64,000 nucleotides of DNA from Antedon bifida. Its lineage: Eukaryota; Echinodermata; Crinoidea; Comatulida; Antedonidae. The translations under genes and the position numbers were made by a program. Shown here piece after piece: positions 1 to 14,500 of the stretch. The notes under the pieces were generated by a model. That model saw only the letters and a program-made list of their open reading frames with translations. It did not search any database and was not told the DNA's origin. Numbering within the stretch: position 1 is the stretch's first letter; each line of letters starts with the position of its first letter. The stretch is from assembly GCA_963402885.1 (NCBI GenBank), contig OY727099.1, positions 870,501 through 934,500 of the forward strand. Reading direction: 5' to 3'.

Positions 1-974
1 AAATATTAAGGAATGTGTAAACAGAAAAAGAAAGACAAAAATGTAATTACGGAAGACCGGTTATATTTCCATTTTTATATTAAGAAAATGTAAATAGCTT
101 GACAAGTTAACAGATTTGAAGGCTAAATTTGATGAGCTTTTTTTTAGAAAAGTCATATAATTATAGTTTAACAGTTTATGAACATATGGCAAACCTAGAA
201 ATGTCTTTTTGTTAATTTTTCTATATTTCTATAATGACCAATTTTATAGGTAGATTACAGATTTCCTAATTTTTGATAAATTTCTATGAATATCATAATT
301 TTATGTATCTGCGTCTTAAATTGTAAAATAATTTTTCTACTTTCATTGTGAAATGGAGTTTTGTCCTTTATAACAGTAGATTATGTTGTTTGTTGCATTT
401 AAAGCAATTATTTTGCTTCAAACTTTTATATTGGTGAGGAGAGGCGGAAGCAATTGTAATGAGCCCTTTCTCCCCCTTTCAAACAAATATGTCACATTGA
501 CTTCCAATTTACAATCAACAATAAACTACTTTATTTGTTATAACAGCGTTAGAATTTCATTTCTAATGTACTAATAATTAAAGGTCATAGGTCAGAAAAT
601 CAGGAATATTGAGGTAGGGGGTTGTAATTAGTCTATAACTTGACAAGGTTATTAAATGCATGCTTCATTTGAATGTATTGATCATTGTAATGATATACAG
701 TACAGTATGCTGCACCGTTATACAACAATATTAGCATCACTGTTATATGATATTAGTATAAACAATTGGTCCCATTGTCCTTTTTAATACCTATATTATT
801 ACTGTAACGTTACAATTATGTTATAGAGCGGTATTAAAAAATAGACAACGCCATAAACCAATATTAATTATAGCTGTATCATCAATCAAAATGGTAGGGT
901 GAATTGTAGGTGAGAAGGAGAATGACATACACAGGGAGCTTTCTACAAAGCAGCAGTATACTATATATAAATAT

Positions 975-1285
975 GTTAGACGCTGGATTACCGATCGTGA
1001 GGTCGTAGTTTGAATCCAACTCTCGCCGCATTGCTTGTATCTAGGCAAGGCACTTTACTTACATTTTCCTCTCCCCACCCAGGTGTATTAAATGGATACC
1101 CATTAAGACACAACCTTGCGTTTATTACTAGCTGCATTATGGAAGTATGTTTCCATACATGTCATTTGACGTTGCAATCGCTGTATTTCAAGCACAGGGC
1201 ACAATCGTTATTTTAGAGCACTATGGGCAACTTTTATAAGGGAGACGCTTTGTTGAGGCCTGAAGGTGTCCCCATAATATGGTTC
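975..1285 (+). repeat. tRNA-derived SINE, family 2, copy 1
   Basis: The head at about 975-1025 has a degenerate B-box-like 'gtttgaatccaac'. The body shares its order of words (cattgcttgtat, aggcaag, tttactta, ccacccaggtgta, aaatgg, tactagctgcattat, gtatgtttccata) with a second copy at 28368-28650, which shows it is a dispersed family. Ends are approximate. Confidence 0.7.
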
Positions 1286-1429
1286 AATGTATTTTAAAAT
1301 ATATTTATCAATAAGTTCAATTTACTTATTAAAAACGTTGGCGACACTAAGATTTAGGAGAATGCATATGTTCTTTACAGGGAATGCGCATTTGGACCTT
1401 TTTTGTTCATGCATCATCTGTATCAGAGA

Positions 1430-1535
1430 TTTCCAGTATACAGTAACTGCATATCAAGCAGACGGTCCGAGTTCGAGTCTCGATTGGGGCGACTTTTTCT
1501 CATTCTCACAGATTTTCTCATCTCTATCGTTTCAA
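1430..1535 (+). repeat. tRNA-derived SINE fragment
   Basis: The sequence 'ggtccgagttcgagtctcg' near 1465-1484 has a B-box and T-arm look and is followed by a pyrimidine-rich tail. No complete tRNA cloverleaf can be drawn, so it is most likely a truncated SINE. Confidence 0.45.
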
Positions 1536-2515
1536 ATTAATTAATTAAATTTCAGTATATCACCGGGCGGTTTAGAATTAATGTTCTTTGCCTAATGTGT
1601 TTATATATACAGTATTAACTATATATCTGTCTAGGCCAAATTGATTTTGCCCGAATTGGTCGGCCCTGAAAGTATATTGCTATCCAAATAAACAAACCAT
1701 TTACATAATATGGGTATTTACTGAAACCAATGTAGTAACTTAAAAATACATACAATGTTTACAATCATTTTGTTTTTTAGCCGTTACATTTATTTTAAAG
1801 ACAAAAATCATAGGATAAAAATTCAAAATCATTTTTGTTTAAAAAAAATTATTTTATGATATTATTTCCCATCATATTTATTATTACATATTTGACAATA
1901 ATATCAAAATATATGGTGGTACTTCGTCTAATTATAATAAAAATTAATAATGATACATAGATCCACAGGCATACTTCTTCTAAGCTTGGCCTATATTCTT
2001 ACCAAAATAAAATTAAAATACTTGCTGATAGAAATAGTTCATTAATTTATATATTTTAACTTATCTCCTTGCTACTTATAATGTTAACGTAGAAATAGTA
2101 CAAACACCGATTATGTAATATATTCACACAAAAAAATATTAGGGGATAGGAAGAAGGTACTATTGTTTTTACAGGTCACTAATAACATATTATGCTACTG
2201 GATTGACTTTTTACATCTGTTGTTTATTACACTTTGAGATACGAATCCAGATATGCTGCTTTTTAATTCTTGATGATGTTGGTATAAAAATAAACAATAT
2301 CTATAATAATAAATGTATTATTAAAAATATTAGACATTTAGAATTTAATCGATTATGTGTAAAGTTGATCAAAATCATATTGTGGTAAAATTTAAAAAAA
2401 TTCACATAAGGTTAGATGCATTTATTACCCCACCCTCCTCCCTAGATTTGACAAAATCTGTGCAAGTTTTAAAATAAATTGTTAGTTAAGTTTTTCTCAT
2501 AATATGTATTATGTA

Positions 2516-2664
2516 GTACAGTAACTCTCCCAATACCGTACATTCTTCAGCTGGGCTAATATGTCAGGTTTTCTGGAAAGTCTGGTATTCTGAATTTGTT
2601 GCTAATGGTAAAAAAAATGTTGGACCTCAAGAAAAGTCCGGCTTTGGGAGAGGTATTTTCTGGT
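2516..2664 (-). repeat. Foldback repeat 'accagac' family, copy 1
   Basis: The reverse complement matches copies near 29885 and 39163. They share 'ataccagactttcc', 'aagtcc/aggtcc' and 'tttttaccatta' blocks and begin and end with 'aactctcccaatacc'-like words. The copy is degraded. Confidence 0.55.
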
Positions 2665-2882
2665 TAAAATTGTAGTACAAGATCAATCTTTCTGGAGGTG
2701 ATTTGTACAGAAAACTTTACAGGGCCAATAATTTCACATCCCTAAACATTGTTGTTGTTAATTGTACAGCCAGACATAACAAAGTGTAGAAAACCTGATA
2801 GTATCACATAGAGTAGAGCAATATGCACTCAACAGATGTAAAATGTCAAGTTCTTAATAAAGGAAGTACAAAGACAAGTATA

Positions 2883-2986
2883 CAGTGGCGTAACGGCCGA
2901 GTGCTCACTGGGGGAGCACGAGCAGTCCAAAAGAGTCCCTAAAGAGTGCTAAACCAAGGGCCTTTACCCACTGCGTTATGCCACTG
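2883..2986. mobile_element. Small MITE with cagtggcgtaac termini
   Basis: The ends are inverted: 'cagtggcgtaac' on the left and 'gcgttatgccactg' on the right, 104 bp overall. A longer relative with the same ends and shared internal words (gagcacgagcag, gagtgctaa) lies at 62896-63048, so this is a non-autonomous family. Confidence 0.6.
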
Positions 2987-3376
2987 CAAGTATAGGTTTG
3001 ACAGTTTTAAGGGAAAAAAATGTATTATTTAAAGCCCTATTCGCATTCAATTTAATCAATAATATAGGCCTACTTTGGTCAAATCATATTCTCTCCTTTG
3101 GATGCCTTGCGACCGTATTTCAACTCGAAGACTGAATGTCGGCTCTCAAACCCCCATTGCACAGAACTCAAAACATTTTCTTATTTAACTAAGCTGCAGT
3201 TGAATGTTGTAAAATTAGAAAGCCCAATTTGTTCAACTGGCATGATCTCAAGTTGAGTCAAGTTGAAATCTGGTTGCGAGAGTGACATATTCTTAACTTT
3301 GATATGTATGACTAATCTTTAATTTTATGTTCGTTCTCACAACTTGTGTTAAACACTGTACATTAGAACCCTATTA

Positions 3377-3551
3377 AAGCCAATTTACACAGACGAGCGG
3401 TAACGGTAATAAAAATATAGAATCTATGTTATTTATTATGACCATTTACACACAACACGGTGTGGACAGGCAGTTTCCGCTCGGGATAGATACAGATTCT
3501 TCGTGGGACAAGCGGTTTTCCGCTTACTGCATGTCTATGTAAATTGGCCTT
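3377..3551. mobile_element. MITE 'aagccaatttaca' family, copy 1
   Basis: Terminal inverted repeats are 'aagccaatttacacagac' on the left and 'tgtaaattggcctt' on the right, flanked by TA on both sides. Internal words (gaccatttacac, gatagatacagattct, gggacaagcg) recur in copies at 14032 and 49852. Confidence 0.75.
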
Positions 3552-4312
3552 TAAGGGAACACTATCGAGACACAACAAAGTGTTGGCCATAGTCCTTACA
3601 CATATATTTCCATTTGTTTGTTGGAAAGTGTCCCTTATATCACATTCTCTCTCACTCTACTGTAACATATTCTGACTGATCAAAATCAAACATTCACCAG
3701 TAAAGTCATCTGGCAGCCAATAATTAATTAAAGATCCTGTTAATTAGTTTACTCAACGATAACTTTCCAATTAAATAAACATATTTGCATGATTCTATTA
3801 ATAGCATTCAATAAAATGCCCCACAAACTCACAACCTTTATACACCTTTGTGTACAAAAAAAAAACCATTAATAAGTAGAATATATATATATAATACTCG
3901 AGATTCGTGGGCTGCAATAATAAAACTCAATGTTTGAAAAAACATAAAACCAGATTATTATAAAGAAAAACAATTTGTAATACTGTATCTTTTGCTGAAA
4001 ATGTTATAGTTCATCATTAATAGTATTGATTATATTATATTTATGTTTTTTAGAAATTTTGCATGTTTTACAGAGATTTTACAAGTGAAATTGAAAGGAA
4101 AATAATGGGGTATAAGATAATAGCAAAAACATCATCGTCAGCAAAATATTTTGTTAAAAATTATTCTTATAAAATAATACCACATGTTACAAATGGGTAT
4201 GTTTAGAATCAAAGCTTAGGTAGTTTATATATGCAGCGTACACATTTTGTGTCATTACTAGGGTGCAGATTATCATTAGATAGCTGATACAACCTAGGGA
4301 GTTCATAATTGA

Positions 4313-4387
4313 GCAGTAGAGGCTGGAGCAGTAGAGGCTGGAGCAGTAGAGGCTGGAGCAATAGAGGCTGGAGCAGTAGAGGCTAGA
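4313..4387. repeat. 15-bp tandem repeat, 5 copies
   Basis: The unit 'gagcagtagaggctg' is repeated about five times with one or two substitutions. Confidence 0.85.
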
Positions 4388-4785
4388 TCAGTAATATTGA
4401 TGGCAGCCAATGTTCTCTTTTACACCCTTTTATTGATTTTATAGACAGGAAGTTTTGCGTCGACCACTACAATAAGACCTACATTTTACGTAAAGTAGAG
4501 GACATAACAAAATTAAATTGACCCCCAAACATGTAGATCATAGGTAAGGCTGCAGTAATGTTTTGTTAACTCTACAGCTAGGCTTAGAAACATACAAACT
4601 GTTAATGAATGGAAATAAAATACTATAAAGTATTAAATTACAAAGTAACGACGACGCCATCGCTCATTTTATGTGTACGTAAAATCCAGGGAATGTAAAA
4701 ATATGGTACATAAAATGTAGGGCCTCTACTGTATTATTTCTGTGTCAAATATATGTTTGTGGGACGTATTTGTTTTACCTTGCCA

Positions 4786-5011
4786 AAGGCTGTGTTTCCG
4801 CAGCCAAAACAAAATTATCAGTTAATATTTTAATCAATCAGGTAATTAATTAAAAAATAGAGTGCGAAGGACACGCGTGTCCTTCAGGTCAAAGGTTAAA
4901 AATTATCAGATTTATTCGATAAGTATCAGTTAATTTTTCTTGAGCCTAATAAGTTAAACCTCGTTTCCACAGGCAGTTTATTGGTTAATTTTTGGCTGCG
5001 GAAACACAGCT
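4786..5011. mobile_element. Foldback element with ggctgtgtttccgcagcc ends
   Basis: The ends are inverted repeats of about 20 bp ('aggctgtgtttccgcagcc' and 'ggctgcggaaacacagct'). The interior is AT-rich with no ORF. It is a MITE-like element of about 226 bp. Confidence 0.65.
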
Positions 5012-5105
5012 AATTAAAGACTCTCTTCCATTACAATGCTTAGTATACAAGCATTATACATACAACTATGAGGTTTCTCAAATGGAACAAACGTGTATAA
5101 AAAGC

Positions 5106-5172
5106 AATGTGTACTGTACCCAATCCACTCCACCCCCTGGTGTACTGTACCCAATCCACTCCACCCCCTGGT
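5106..5172. repeat. 31-bp direct duplication
   Basis: Two near-perfect adjacent copies of a unit containing 'gtactgtacccaatccact' followed by 'ccaccccctg'. Confidence 0.85.
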
Positions 5173-5510
5173 GTACATCAATTTGCTTCAATTGGGAATT
5201 ACAGTATCTTAATACGATATTCTTATAATTTAGCTTAAATAAAACGTTGCAGGCAGGATTATACTGTTGAAGTCAAACTTGTTGAATAATTGTATGTTTT
5301 TTAAACAAAATTTTGTAATCCTTTTACAATCGATGATCGCTTCATCCATGTCATTCTCCTTTCTGAGAAGTTTACAGTATATACATGTATTACATGACAG
5401 CATGACATCAACACTCTGTACAGGTTTCAGAAAATTATTTACAGTATAAATTTGATATCCGAATGCCCCGTATAATTATTTCCCCCAATGTCTCCTTCAT
5501 CCGCCAATGC

Positions 5511-8500
5511 TTAAAACAAACAACACCTCGGTCGCCCCTTAGTTTTCTTGTTCTTTGTTACGTTTCTTTTCTCTTTCTGAAAAACAAAAAATGCATGAAG
5601 TAATAATAATATAATAACAATATAAACAATATAATAATTATAGATAATAATAAATCCAAAGGCAAATTACTAAAAATAATGACAATGCTGTGGGTATCAG
5701 TGGCTGGATTTCAATGGAGATACAAAATAAAATAAGCAAAAAGCTAAATCAAAAGGATAAAGTAAAACAGCCAGAAAAATTAGCAGAGCTTTCGGGCAAC
5801 ACTACTGTAGCCCTTAATCAATGCAAGTGATATAATAATATATTAAGTAATTCATAGGTTGCTAATTTAAATCAAAAGTAAAACACACAACATGAAAATA
5901 AAAGGGTACAGTACTTTTAAATTTAGAATTATGACAAGGTCCATATTAATAGACAAAACACTTGCAATACCTATTTAATATTAATACCTACAACTAAAAA
6001 ACACAATTTTGTGGCATTATGTACATCCCATATCCTATATCAAATAATTTATTTTCACCTTCCATCTCCTTACCACTTCTCATATGGAAATACTTTACTT
6101 TCCATATTTTCAACAACTGTACAAGATATCCATGCATTCTTTTATCAACACTTTTCTACAGGAATATATACAAGCTCTCAATACTTTATTTTTACTTTCT
6201 ATTTTTTCTCGAACATTTTCTACAATATATTGGAATATATAACAAGTACAAGCTCTCAATACTTTATTTTTACTTTCTATTTTTTCTCGAACATTTTCTA
6301 CAATATATTGGAATATATAACAAGTACAAGCTCTCAATACTTTATTTTTACTTTCCATCTTTTCTTCAACACTTTGTGCAATGTATTAGAATATATATAA
6401 CTTTGTAAGCTATTTCATCAATTTTACTCTTGGGAGTTTTCAACATTAGTGAACCTAAATCAAAGAACACTTTCTGCAACATGTTTTCAGACGTAGCGGA
6501 ATTTAACAAATTTCACTTAGTACTTTTAGTAATTGACGATGCAGTAAATCTTATGAAATCAATGTTCGAAATAAACACTTTGAAAGAGTTGACATAGAAA
6601 TCAGTTTAAATTCTTGTTGCACAATATAATTACATTTTCTTTGAATATGGGTTCAATAGATACTGTATGCATATGGTCACACATTTATGCATTTTATACA
6701 CACATAATTAGTGTACAAGAATCCTGACGCCCTTCATTCGGTTCAACAGGAAAGCAAAGATGTACAAACATGATTTACCTATTTCCCCATGTAAAAAAAA
6801 GTTGCGTATTATGAATGCAGAAATTTAATTACTGTATATCCTCGGGTGTAGTCCCACTTCGGGTCTAATCCCACCCCCTACTTTATTATGTCTGATTTCA
6901 CAAACAGGCATATCCCCGGGTATATTCCCAGAATTGACTGTTTGTATAGATGTAGGCCTCTCTCTAGCCAGTTCAGATGAGTTTAATAAGAAATGCTTAC
7001 CAATCATTTTTCTCTTGGACCAGGGTTTCCCCAGGTATAATCTCACCAACCACCCCCACCCAATTTCATGTTCTTGGGAGGTGGGATTATACAAGAGGAT
7101 ATACCATACGGATCTCATTTCATTTTAACACAAAAATTAGGGTATGATATTTTTTAATACAAAAAACTTATTTGCACATTAATACTTACATCTTTTCTAA
7201 TTTCACGAACTAGCGTATAAAAGGCTTCATCCTATAAAAAACAAAATGTCAAGTAAGTAACAAGATTTATATTAAAGAAATGATTCCGATGTTCCTGAAG
7301 TAGTACTGCACCTAATAAGTTGGTTGTCTGCTGTCTTTGAAAAAATCTATTCAATAAGAAGAATAATTCATGATAACACTTACAACGCCTTGTCTTGTCT
7401 TAGCTGATGTTTCTATGTATGGTATTTGGAATGACTTCGCTAATGTTCCAGCATTTTTCTGGTCTACATTTCGATTTGGAAGATCGATCTTATTACCAAC
7501 CACTGTAAGAAATATATATTACATTTAGCAGTGTATTCTTTTCAAAGAAAACAAAATTTAACATGCGACATCCAGTAGAATTAGTTAAGGAATAATCTAA
7601 TGTAATATCTTAATAATATTCCACATCACACTATCACCAGAATGATGTAGAGACCAATACACTGAGTCAGTGACTGCCATGTATCACAGCTAAATTTCTG
7701 TAAACTAATATTAATTATTAATTTAATAATTAATAATATTAAACTTATTTTCAAGAAAATTTTGTAGGTGCAACCCAAGTTCATTTTGCAGGTTTCTTTC
7801 TGTGTATATGGGAATGGCCTTCAAGTACAGAAAGTCTAGAAGTCTCTCTTAGAATTATAAATCGACCAATTATAATGTATGGAGGAATTCCAATTAGAAT
7901 AATCATACACCTGGAGATAAAGATATCTACAGTATTGATATTTAGACAGCCTTATTCCTAACAACTATATGAAAAAAAGTGACAAACTCGGTTAATGAAA
8001 ATGTGAATTAAATCTATCGTTTCATCTACGGCAACATCGGTATTACACGTTCTATATTATCTTAATTGCCCAATCAATGTCAGTGAATAATGAGACTTTG
8101 TGTAGTGAGTAATAAAGCATAACAAGTTGAATGATAATTACGATGAATCTAGCTGGCATTACAGGTCAATATGTATTACTGAAATACCTGATATGCAGGG
8201 ACTATTGCATGGATATAGTATGGTAGTGACCACTGAAATACCTGACAGGGACTATTGCATGGATATAGTATGGTAGTGACCACTGAAATACCTGACAGGG
8301 ACTATTGCATGGATATAGTATGGTAGTGACCACTGAAATACCTGATATGCAGGAACTATTGCATGGATATAGTATGATAGTGACCACTGAAATACCTGAT
8401 ATGCAGGCACTATTGCATGGATATAGTATGATAGTGACCACTGAAATACCTGATATGCAGGAACTATTGCATGGATATAGTATGGTAGTGACCACTGAAA

Positions 8501-11500
8501 TACCTGATATGCAGGCACTATTGCATGGATATAGTATGGTAGTTGATACCACTGAAATACCTGTTTATACCACTGAAATATCTCTTTATGAATATATGCA
8601 GGCACTAATTGCATGAATAGTACAGTAGTATAGTATTAAACAAAATGTTGATACTGCAATAAAATACTTTTGACTTTGACTTTTGACATGGTCCCTTACT
8701 TATTTTGTGTATTATTAAACAATTTAATTGAAAATTGTAAATACTTACAAACCATGGGAACTTCCTCAGAGTCTTTTACCCGTTGTATCTGGTCTCGATA
8801 CGAGTTAATATCTTCAAATGATTTTTCGTTATTGACAGCGTAAACACATAGAAATCCTTCACCCGTCCTCATGTATTGGTCCCTCATTGCACTATAAATA
8901 AATTAATATTTCAATTACTGACAATAATAATAATTAAAGAGAAGACTTTTCAGTTTCAGTTTTCTTATCTGAATAGTAAAACTGAAAAAAATTGCAATTT
9001 CGAAGACACAAAAAGGAAAGGTTATGTCGAAACTGAAAACTAAAAGGAGATAGTGAGTGTGGCCAAGTGGTTAAGACAGTGGAACCGTAATCCATAGCCA
9101 TAACATCGGAAAGGGTTCGAGGCTCACTCACTCCATGGTTCTGGTGGTAGAACAAGTCTTCTCGGATAATAAATGTGTATAAAATTCTTCATATCAAACC
9201 AATTACGAAAATAAATAGTAATACCTTCGGTTTCATTGTTCCTGTCATGAACAACTTTTTCAGAAGAATGACAACGAAATCATCAAGTAGGTACAGTATT
9301 TACCATTTATTTTGGTTATTTGTAATATTTGATATAAAGGATTTTTTATACACATTGTTGAATATGAACATTTACAATTATGAATGTTTCTTGGTATATA
9401 CAATTGTCTTTGGCTACAATCTTATTATGTTGTTGTTCAGAAGCTTTTTAAAAAAAGTTATATCGACTTTCGAATGAAAAGAACTACTGCTTATGTCAAT
9501 AACGTGTGTTTATCATTTGTGTGACTAAATTAAACATTTTCAGTTGCGTTTAGTTCCTTTCAGTTTAGAAAAAAAAGTAGGACAATTCAATGCGAGATAA
9601 ATACCAGCACTATGGAAATATTGACAAACTGACTACTGTACGCCAAATTTTAATTTGGCCTAAAATCCTTGGTAAAACACTATAATTATTGACCAATCAA
9701 CAACCCACACATGTACAGTAATGTCTTCCTTCCAGGTTTTTTAAAGTGACAGTAATATTATTATTCGCTATTTTTAAAGCGCCTTTCCAAAGATGGTCAA
9801 AGCGCTGTACAGAGTAATTAACAGAATCATCAACATACAAAATATATTTAAATGTGCTATAGAGTTTCATTTTCTTGACGTATCACTTTTTTTTACTACA
9901 CTGTCAAGTCAGAAAATCATTCTGGGCATGCTCAGAACAACTGTTTGATGCGATGAGTAAAACTAATTGAAATTTTCTTTATGAAGACTACAGTACTGTA
10001 TCTGTACTGAAATTAATTTATAGCAAGTTGACGACTCTGTATCTACAGTAGATATTATTTTAAGATTTTTGGTAAATTTTCAGAGCAAATACCGTAACAA
10101 AGGTTTTGGGTATCATTTATTTTTGACATTTGGTTAAAAAAGCACACAGTATTTTCTTATTAGAAATCACTTAGAAATAAGTTACAATGGAAAGGCATTT
10201 CAAAGGCACACAAAGAAAACTCACTATAATAAAACAATGAGTAATCAGCATCTAGCAAGGACAAATCTATTTATAGAAATGACATCATTGTACAGCATCT
10301 GTATATTTAGACATGATGAATGTATTTAATACACAGTAGTCATGAGCATTATTAGTAGCCTGCAGTGGTGATGATACAAGTTTATTTTAAAATATGATTT
10401 ACATTTTCCCAGGGCCTGAAATTCACACCAGCAAACTAGTAATTTGCTAAAGTATTATATTTGTTTATAATTTCTAGCTAGACTTCATGTTTGTAATATT
10501 TTATTTTAGGTTATGAAATTTCATTTTCTACAGTAGGTGGGATGATTTCCGAGAACCTCTTTCGCAAAATGTAGTGTTATTTATCAGCTAAAAATTCTGA
10601 TTTAAGTACTTTCCATGAATCTATATCAATAATTACATAATTTGCTAATGTTGCCATTTTATGGCAAACGCGTTAATTTATTATATAGACTTAAAACTCG
10701 GACGGGTAATAAAACTGTTAATGCCTCTCCTAAATACCATTCCTCAGAAGCAAAATAGAACACAGATGATGATAATGAAGATACTGGACCGTATACTAAT
10801 ATTCTAGATAAAATCGTTGTCAATGATTGATGCAGAAATAATACTAAACTCACTATAGTATATATTACAGTAATACTACTGCATACTGTGTTCACTCCCA
10901 CCTCTTAAGCATTAATTTATAGATATAAAGGTTTAAAGATAGTAAAATGGAAAGGGCAGATTTCTCCAAAAAAATGTAATAATACTGTAAGTGTATGCAA
11001 ACCAAGCATAGAGTATAGTTTATAATGTGCAAAATCAATAATCTTTATTCATAAAATAGAATAATTTAAGTGGCAGATGGAAATAAAGTTCTTAATTTGG
11101 AACTACTGTACTGTCAACCCAGTGCTATGCTTCATACGTTTATGGGCATACTGACACATGTACAGTAAAGTGCTGTGCCAGGTGGAGTAGTCGGGACTGT
11201 GTTTTATTTAAAATTTGTTAAAAATGTATTCAACAACTAGCCAACCAATGGCTTGCGTCAGCAACACATTGCAGTATCTGTCCACAGCATATAGTATATA
11301 GTAGTAGTAGTACAATTTAAAACAACACCCTACTATAATAATAATACAAATCTAACTTATTTTCAAATTAAACTAAACTACAGTAATAATAAGGAACACG
11401 AAGCTAATGTTAAAAAAAACTCTTCTACTATTAATAGTTATGATTAAATTTGTTACTATAGTATGAAATAATTCTAAGGGGTTAGGGACTTCTGAAAAGA

Positions 11501-14500
11501 TGAATTTCATAAATACAATTTTTTTTTCTGATTGTAATTATTAAGAATGAAAGTCATTGCCTCTCGAGTGTAATCAATACAGCAACAATAATTAAACTTG
11601 GGCAATTCTTCTTATTAATAATAATGAATAGATGCCATCAGGACAGTTCTCATTTAAAATTTAATTACATTGTGGCTGTGTCCTGGCCAAACAATACAAA
11701 TATATGGCCGAGCGGTTAAGACAGTGTAACCGTAATCCTTAGCCTTTAGAGCAAGGGTTCGGGTCTCACTCGCTCCATGGTTCTGGTGGTAGAACAAGCC
11801 TTCTAGGATAAGAACTATAAATTGTCAATCCAGTGTACACACAATGTTTGTGTGAACCTACTGTACTACAGTACATCTCTCTGTTTTAAGAAAATCATCC
11901 TACTGTATTTGTTTAAGAAAAAAACTTTAATTATTTGTAGGAATGTTCTCCTACTTGTATCTAATTTTTTTTTAAACCATTATTCATTCATTCATTTATT
12001 TATTAAGCCATTTAAAATACAGGGCAAAAAAAAAAATTATAGAACGTTCTTATTGATCCCTTTTCACATGAGCCTTCTAAACGGAAAGCATTGTTTGAAT
12101 CTAATAAATCGTTGGATCAGAATTTTCTGAACAAGTTTGATCTGAGAATTATATTGCTTTAAAAAACTATTCATTATGCCATTTGCAATATCTGTAACTT
12201 AATCTAATGTAAATAACTGCAAAAAAACAAAATTATCTTTCTCCAGTAGTTTTAGAATACACCTGTTGTTTGTTGTTATCCCGTCCTTGAGATAACACCT
12301 GTTATCATCCCATTCAAACAAAAATTGCCATACTTTTGAGAAGTACAGTCAACTATGGACTTCCTAAAACAACCTCATCAAGCTCCGCACGCCCAAATTC
12401 TCAAACTAAACCAAATGTTTTTGCCCAACCAAAAAGTGTACACTTTTTTGGACAACTGAGTGGGTGATTAACGGTGTTGACAAACAACATATCTACCGGA
12501 AGACCCGAGAGGAAGGATGTAGATTACGGTAATATTTATATTGAATTTGAAAGATGTTACCAGATGTTTTGCACAAAACTAAATAAATATTAATTTGTAC
12601 AGTTATCAAATAAGACTTCCAGCTATAAATACACTCACAAAACTAGCTCTAAAGGAAGATAACAAGAAAATAAAGAGACACGTTGGAATACCAAAGAAAA
12701 TGTGGACAAAAATGATGCAGGAGTTTTAAAATTTACTGTACTAATGATACAAGATGATTTAAAAAATGTACCACTTCAGATACAAGCTGCCCATGACAGG
12801 AATAAATGGCACGAAATAGTAGAACGTGCAACTAAGATTTAGAGTAAAGATTTATAAACCATTTGAAATTTGCGTCTAATGGCTGAATCACTGGGAAGGT
12901 GACGTACAGTAATCCATTCCTGTTACATTGTTAACTCATGGATATAATTGTGCAAAAAGTCTTCTGGGATTATGAAACTAAAGGTCTGGTGAACAAAAGC
13001 CAGTTGTGTGCACTTCCAGTACATCTTTGAGTTGAGAATGAGTAGGTGTTTACTAAGGTTTACTTGTTGAGAGGACAACGTAGTAAAGATGGCTGGTGGT
13101 ATGTACAGTAGGCTTGTGATCAAGATTCTGTCCATATATGTCTGTATTCCTAGACTCTGTAAATCAAAATTCAATTACTTATGTTAGTGCATCCTTGCCA
13201 TTTACCTGTATTCTTCTTGACCAGCAGTGTCCAATATATCAAGTAAACAGGTCTCGCCGTCTATCACAACTTGTTTTCTATATGAATCCTCTGTAAACAA
13301 ATAATATATTGTCAAACATTTAATTTGCTGATATGAAAATAACCTATTTTCGTTTTCTAAGTTTGTATCTCATTTACTGCTTCTGGGATCAAAATCGATA
13401 TCCGTACCATACAAAAAATAATACCAAAGGCAAAGTCTCACTGATCACATACCCCAGTTCAATGCCCACTATATCCCAGTCCAATTACCACTACACTCTA
13501 ATCCAATGACCAACTACACTCTAGTTCAATGACCACTATGTGTACCCCAGTACAATGACCACACACTGTACACTCCAGTCCAATGACTACTACTGTACAC
13601 TCAATTCAGACCACTATACTCGGGCTCAGTGACCACATGCCATTGAACTCATAACACCCAATTAATTAATACGTATTCCAGTCCGAGGGATGATATGATT
13701 TTCTTCAAATGCAACAATATTTCATATATTGAGAATGTGTAAAATGGAGCTTTTGACATGTTATTTTGTTCTAATCCTGGTTTTATCCATCAGGCTAACT
13801 AATAACTAACATTTATTTAAAAAGACACAATTCTTACCAATGGTTGGATCATATTCATCAACAAAACTGCAAGAAAAAGAAAGATAGAATACAGTACAAG
13901 ATAAACAATAAGAAGATTGTATGAATGTTACTATTTGTTTGCAATCCCATAGTCAGCCTTATATTTAGTAGAATTATAATTCCATGGAGGAGTCATGAGC
14001 TCAGCTAGACTAGTTACTGTAAAGCCAATTTAACAGCATCTCTGGCAAGCTGTGTGCTTGTCCCTCATAGAATCTGTATCTATCCTGCACCGGTTTCTGC
14101 TCAACCTCCGGTCAGATTCACGTTTTGTGTAAATGGTCATAAGAAATAACATTCTATTCTATTCATATGATTCAATATTTGTATTTTGTATCCATGTTAG
14201 TTTTGTAATTATTATATAACTATTTAATTATTATTAAATATTTACAGATTTAATTAAAATACAACAAGCTATCATAAATTACTATAGTATAGTACATATA
14301 CTACAGTAAATTATGTAACAACTTTAAATAACTAAACATGTGAACAAAGTAGATAAAACCCGACCTTATAAATTTATAAGACCTGTACTAATGTTGTACT
14401 ACAACCAGTAAAAAAATGAATACTCTATAATAAAATATACAACTCGAGAATGAAATAAATGCAGTACTGTATCATCTTGTTTTTAAGGGTCTATTTATTG

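Larger units (their letters stand above)
1..5510. other. Intergenic region downstream of Ras
   Basis: No exon of a recognisable gene is visible on either strand; the short ORFs here lack domain signatures. The stretch holds dispersed repeats (listed separately): two tRNA-derived SINE pieces, several foldback elements and three short tandem repeats. The 3' UTR of the Ras gene must begin just left of its stop at 5511, but I cannot place its polyadenylation site. Confidence 0.6.

Noticed and set aside
6011..6408. Two 129-codon ORFs and one antisense ORF
   Set aside because: They arise from three 78-bp tandem copies in an intron; peptides are low complexity with no family resemblance.
8202..8616. 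Overlapping 103-120 codon ORFs with repeated peptides
   Set aside because: They follow from a minisatellite whose unit length is a multiple of three; open on both strands at once.
9175..9477. 100-codon plus-strand ORF
   Set aside because: Lies in an AT-rich Ras intron, Phe/Asn/Tyr-rich, with no recognisable domain or splice partners.
9050..11822. Two possible tRNA genes with A- and B-boxes
   Set aside because: Acceptor and anticodon stems do not fold and both share an identical non-tRNA tail, the mark of a SINE family.
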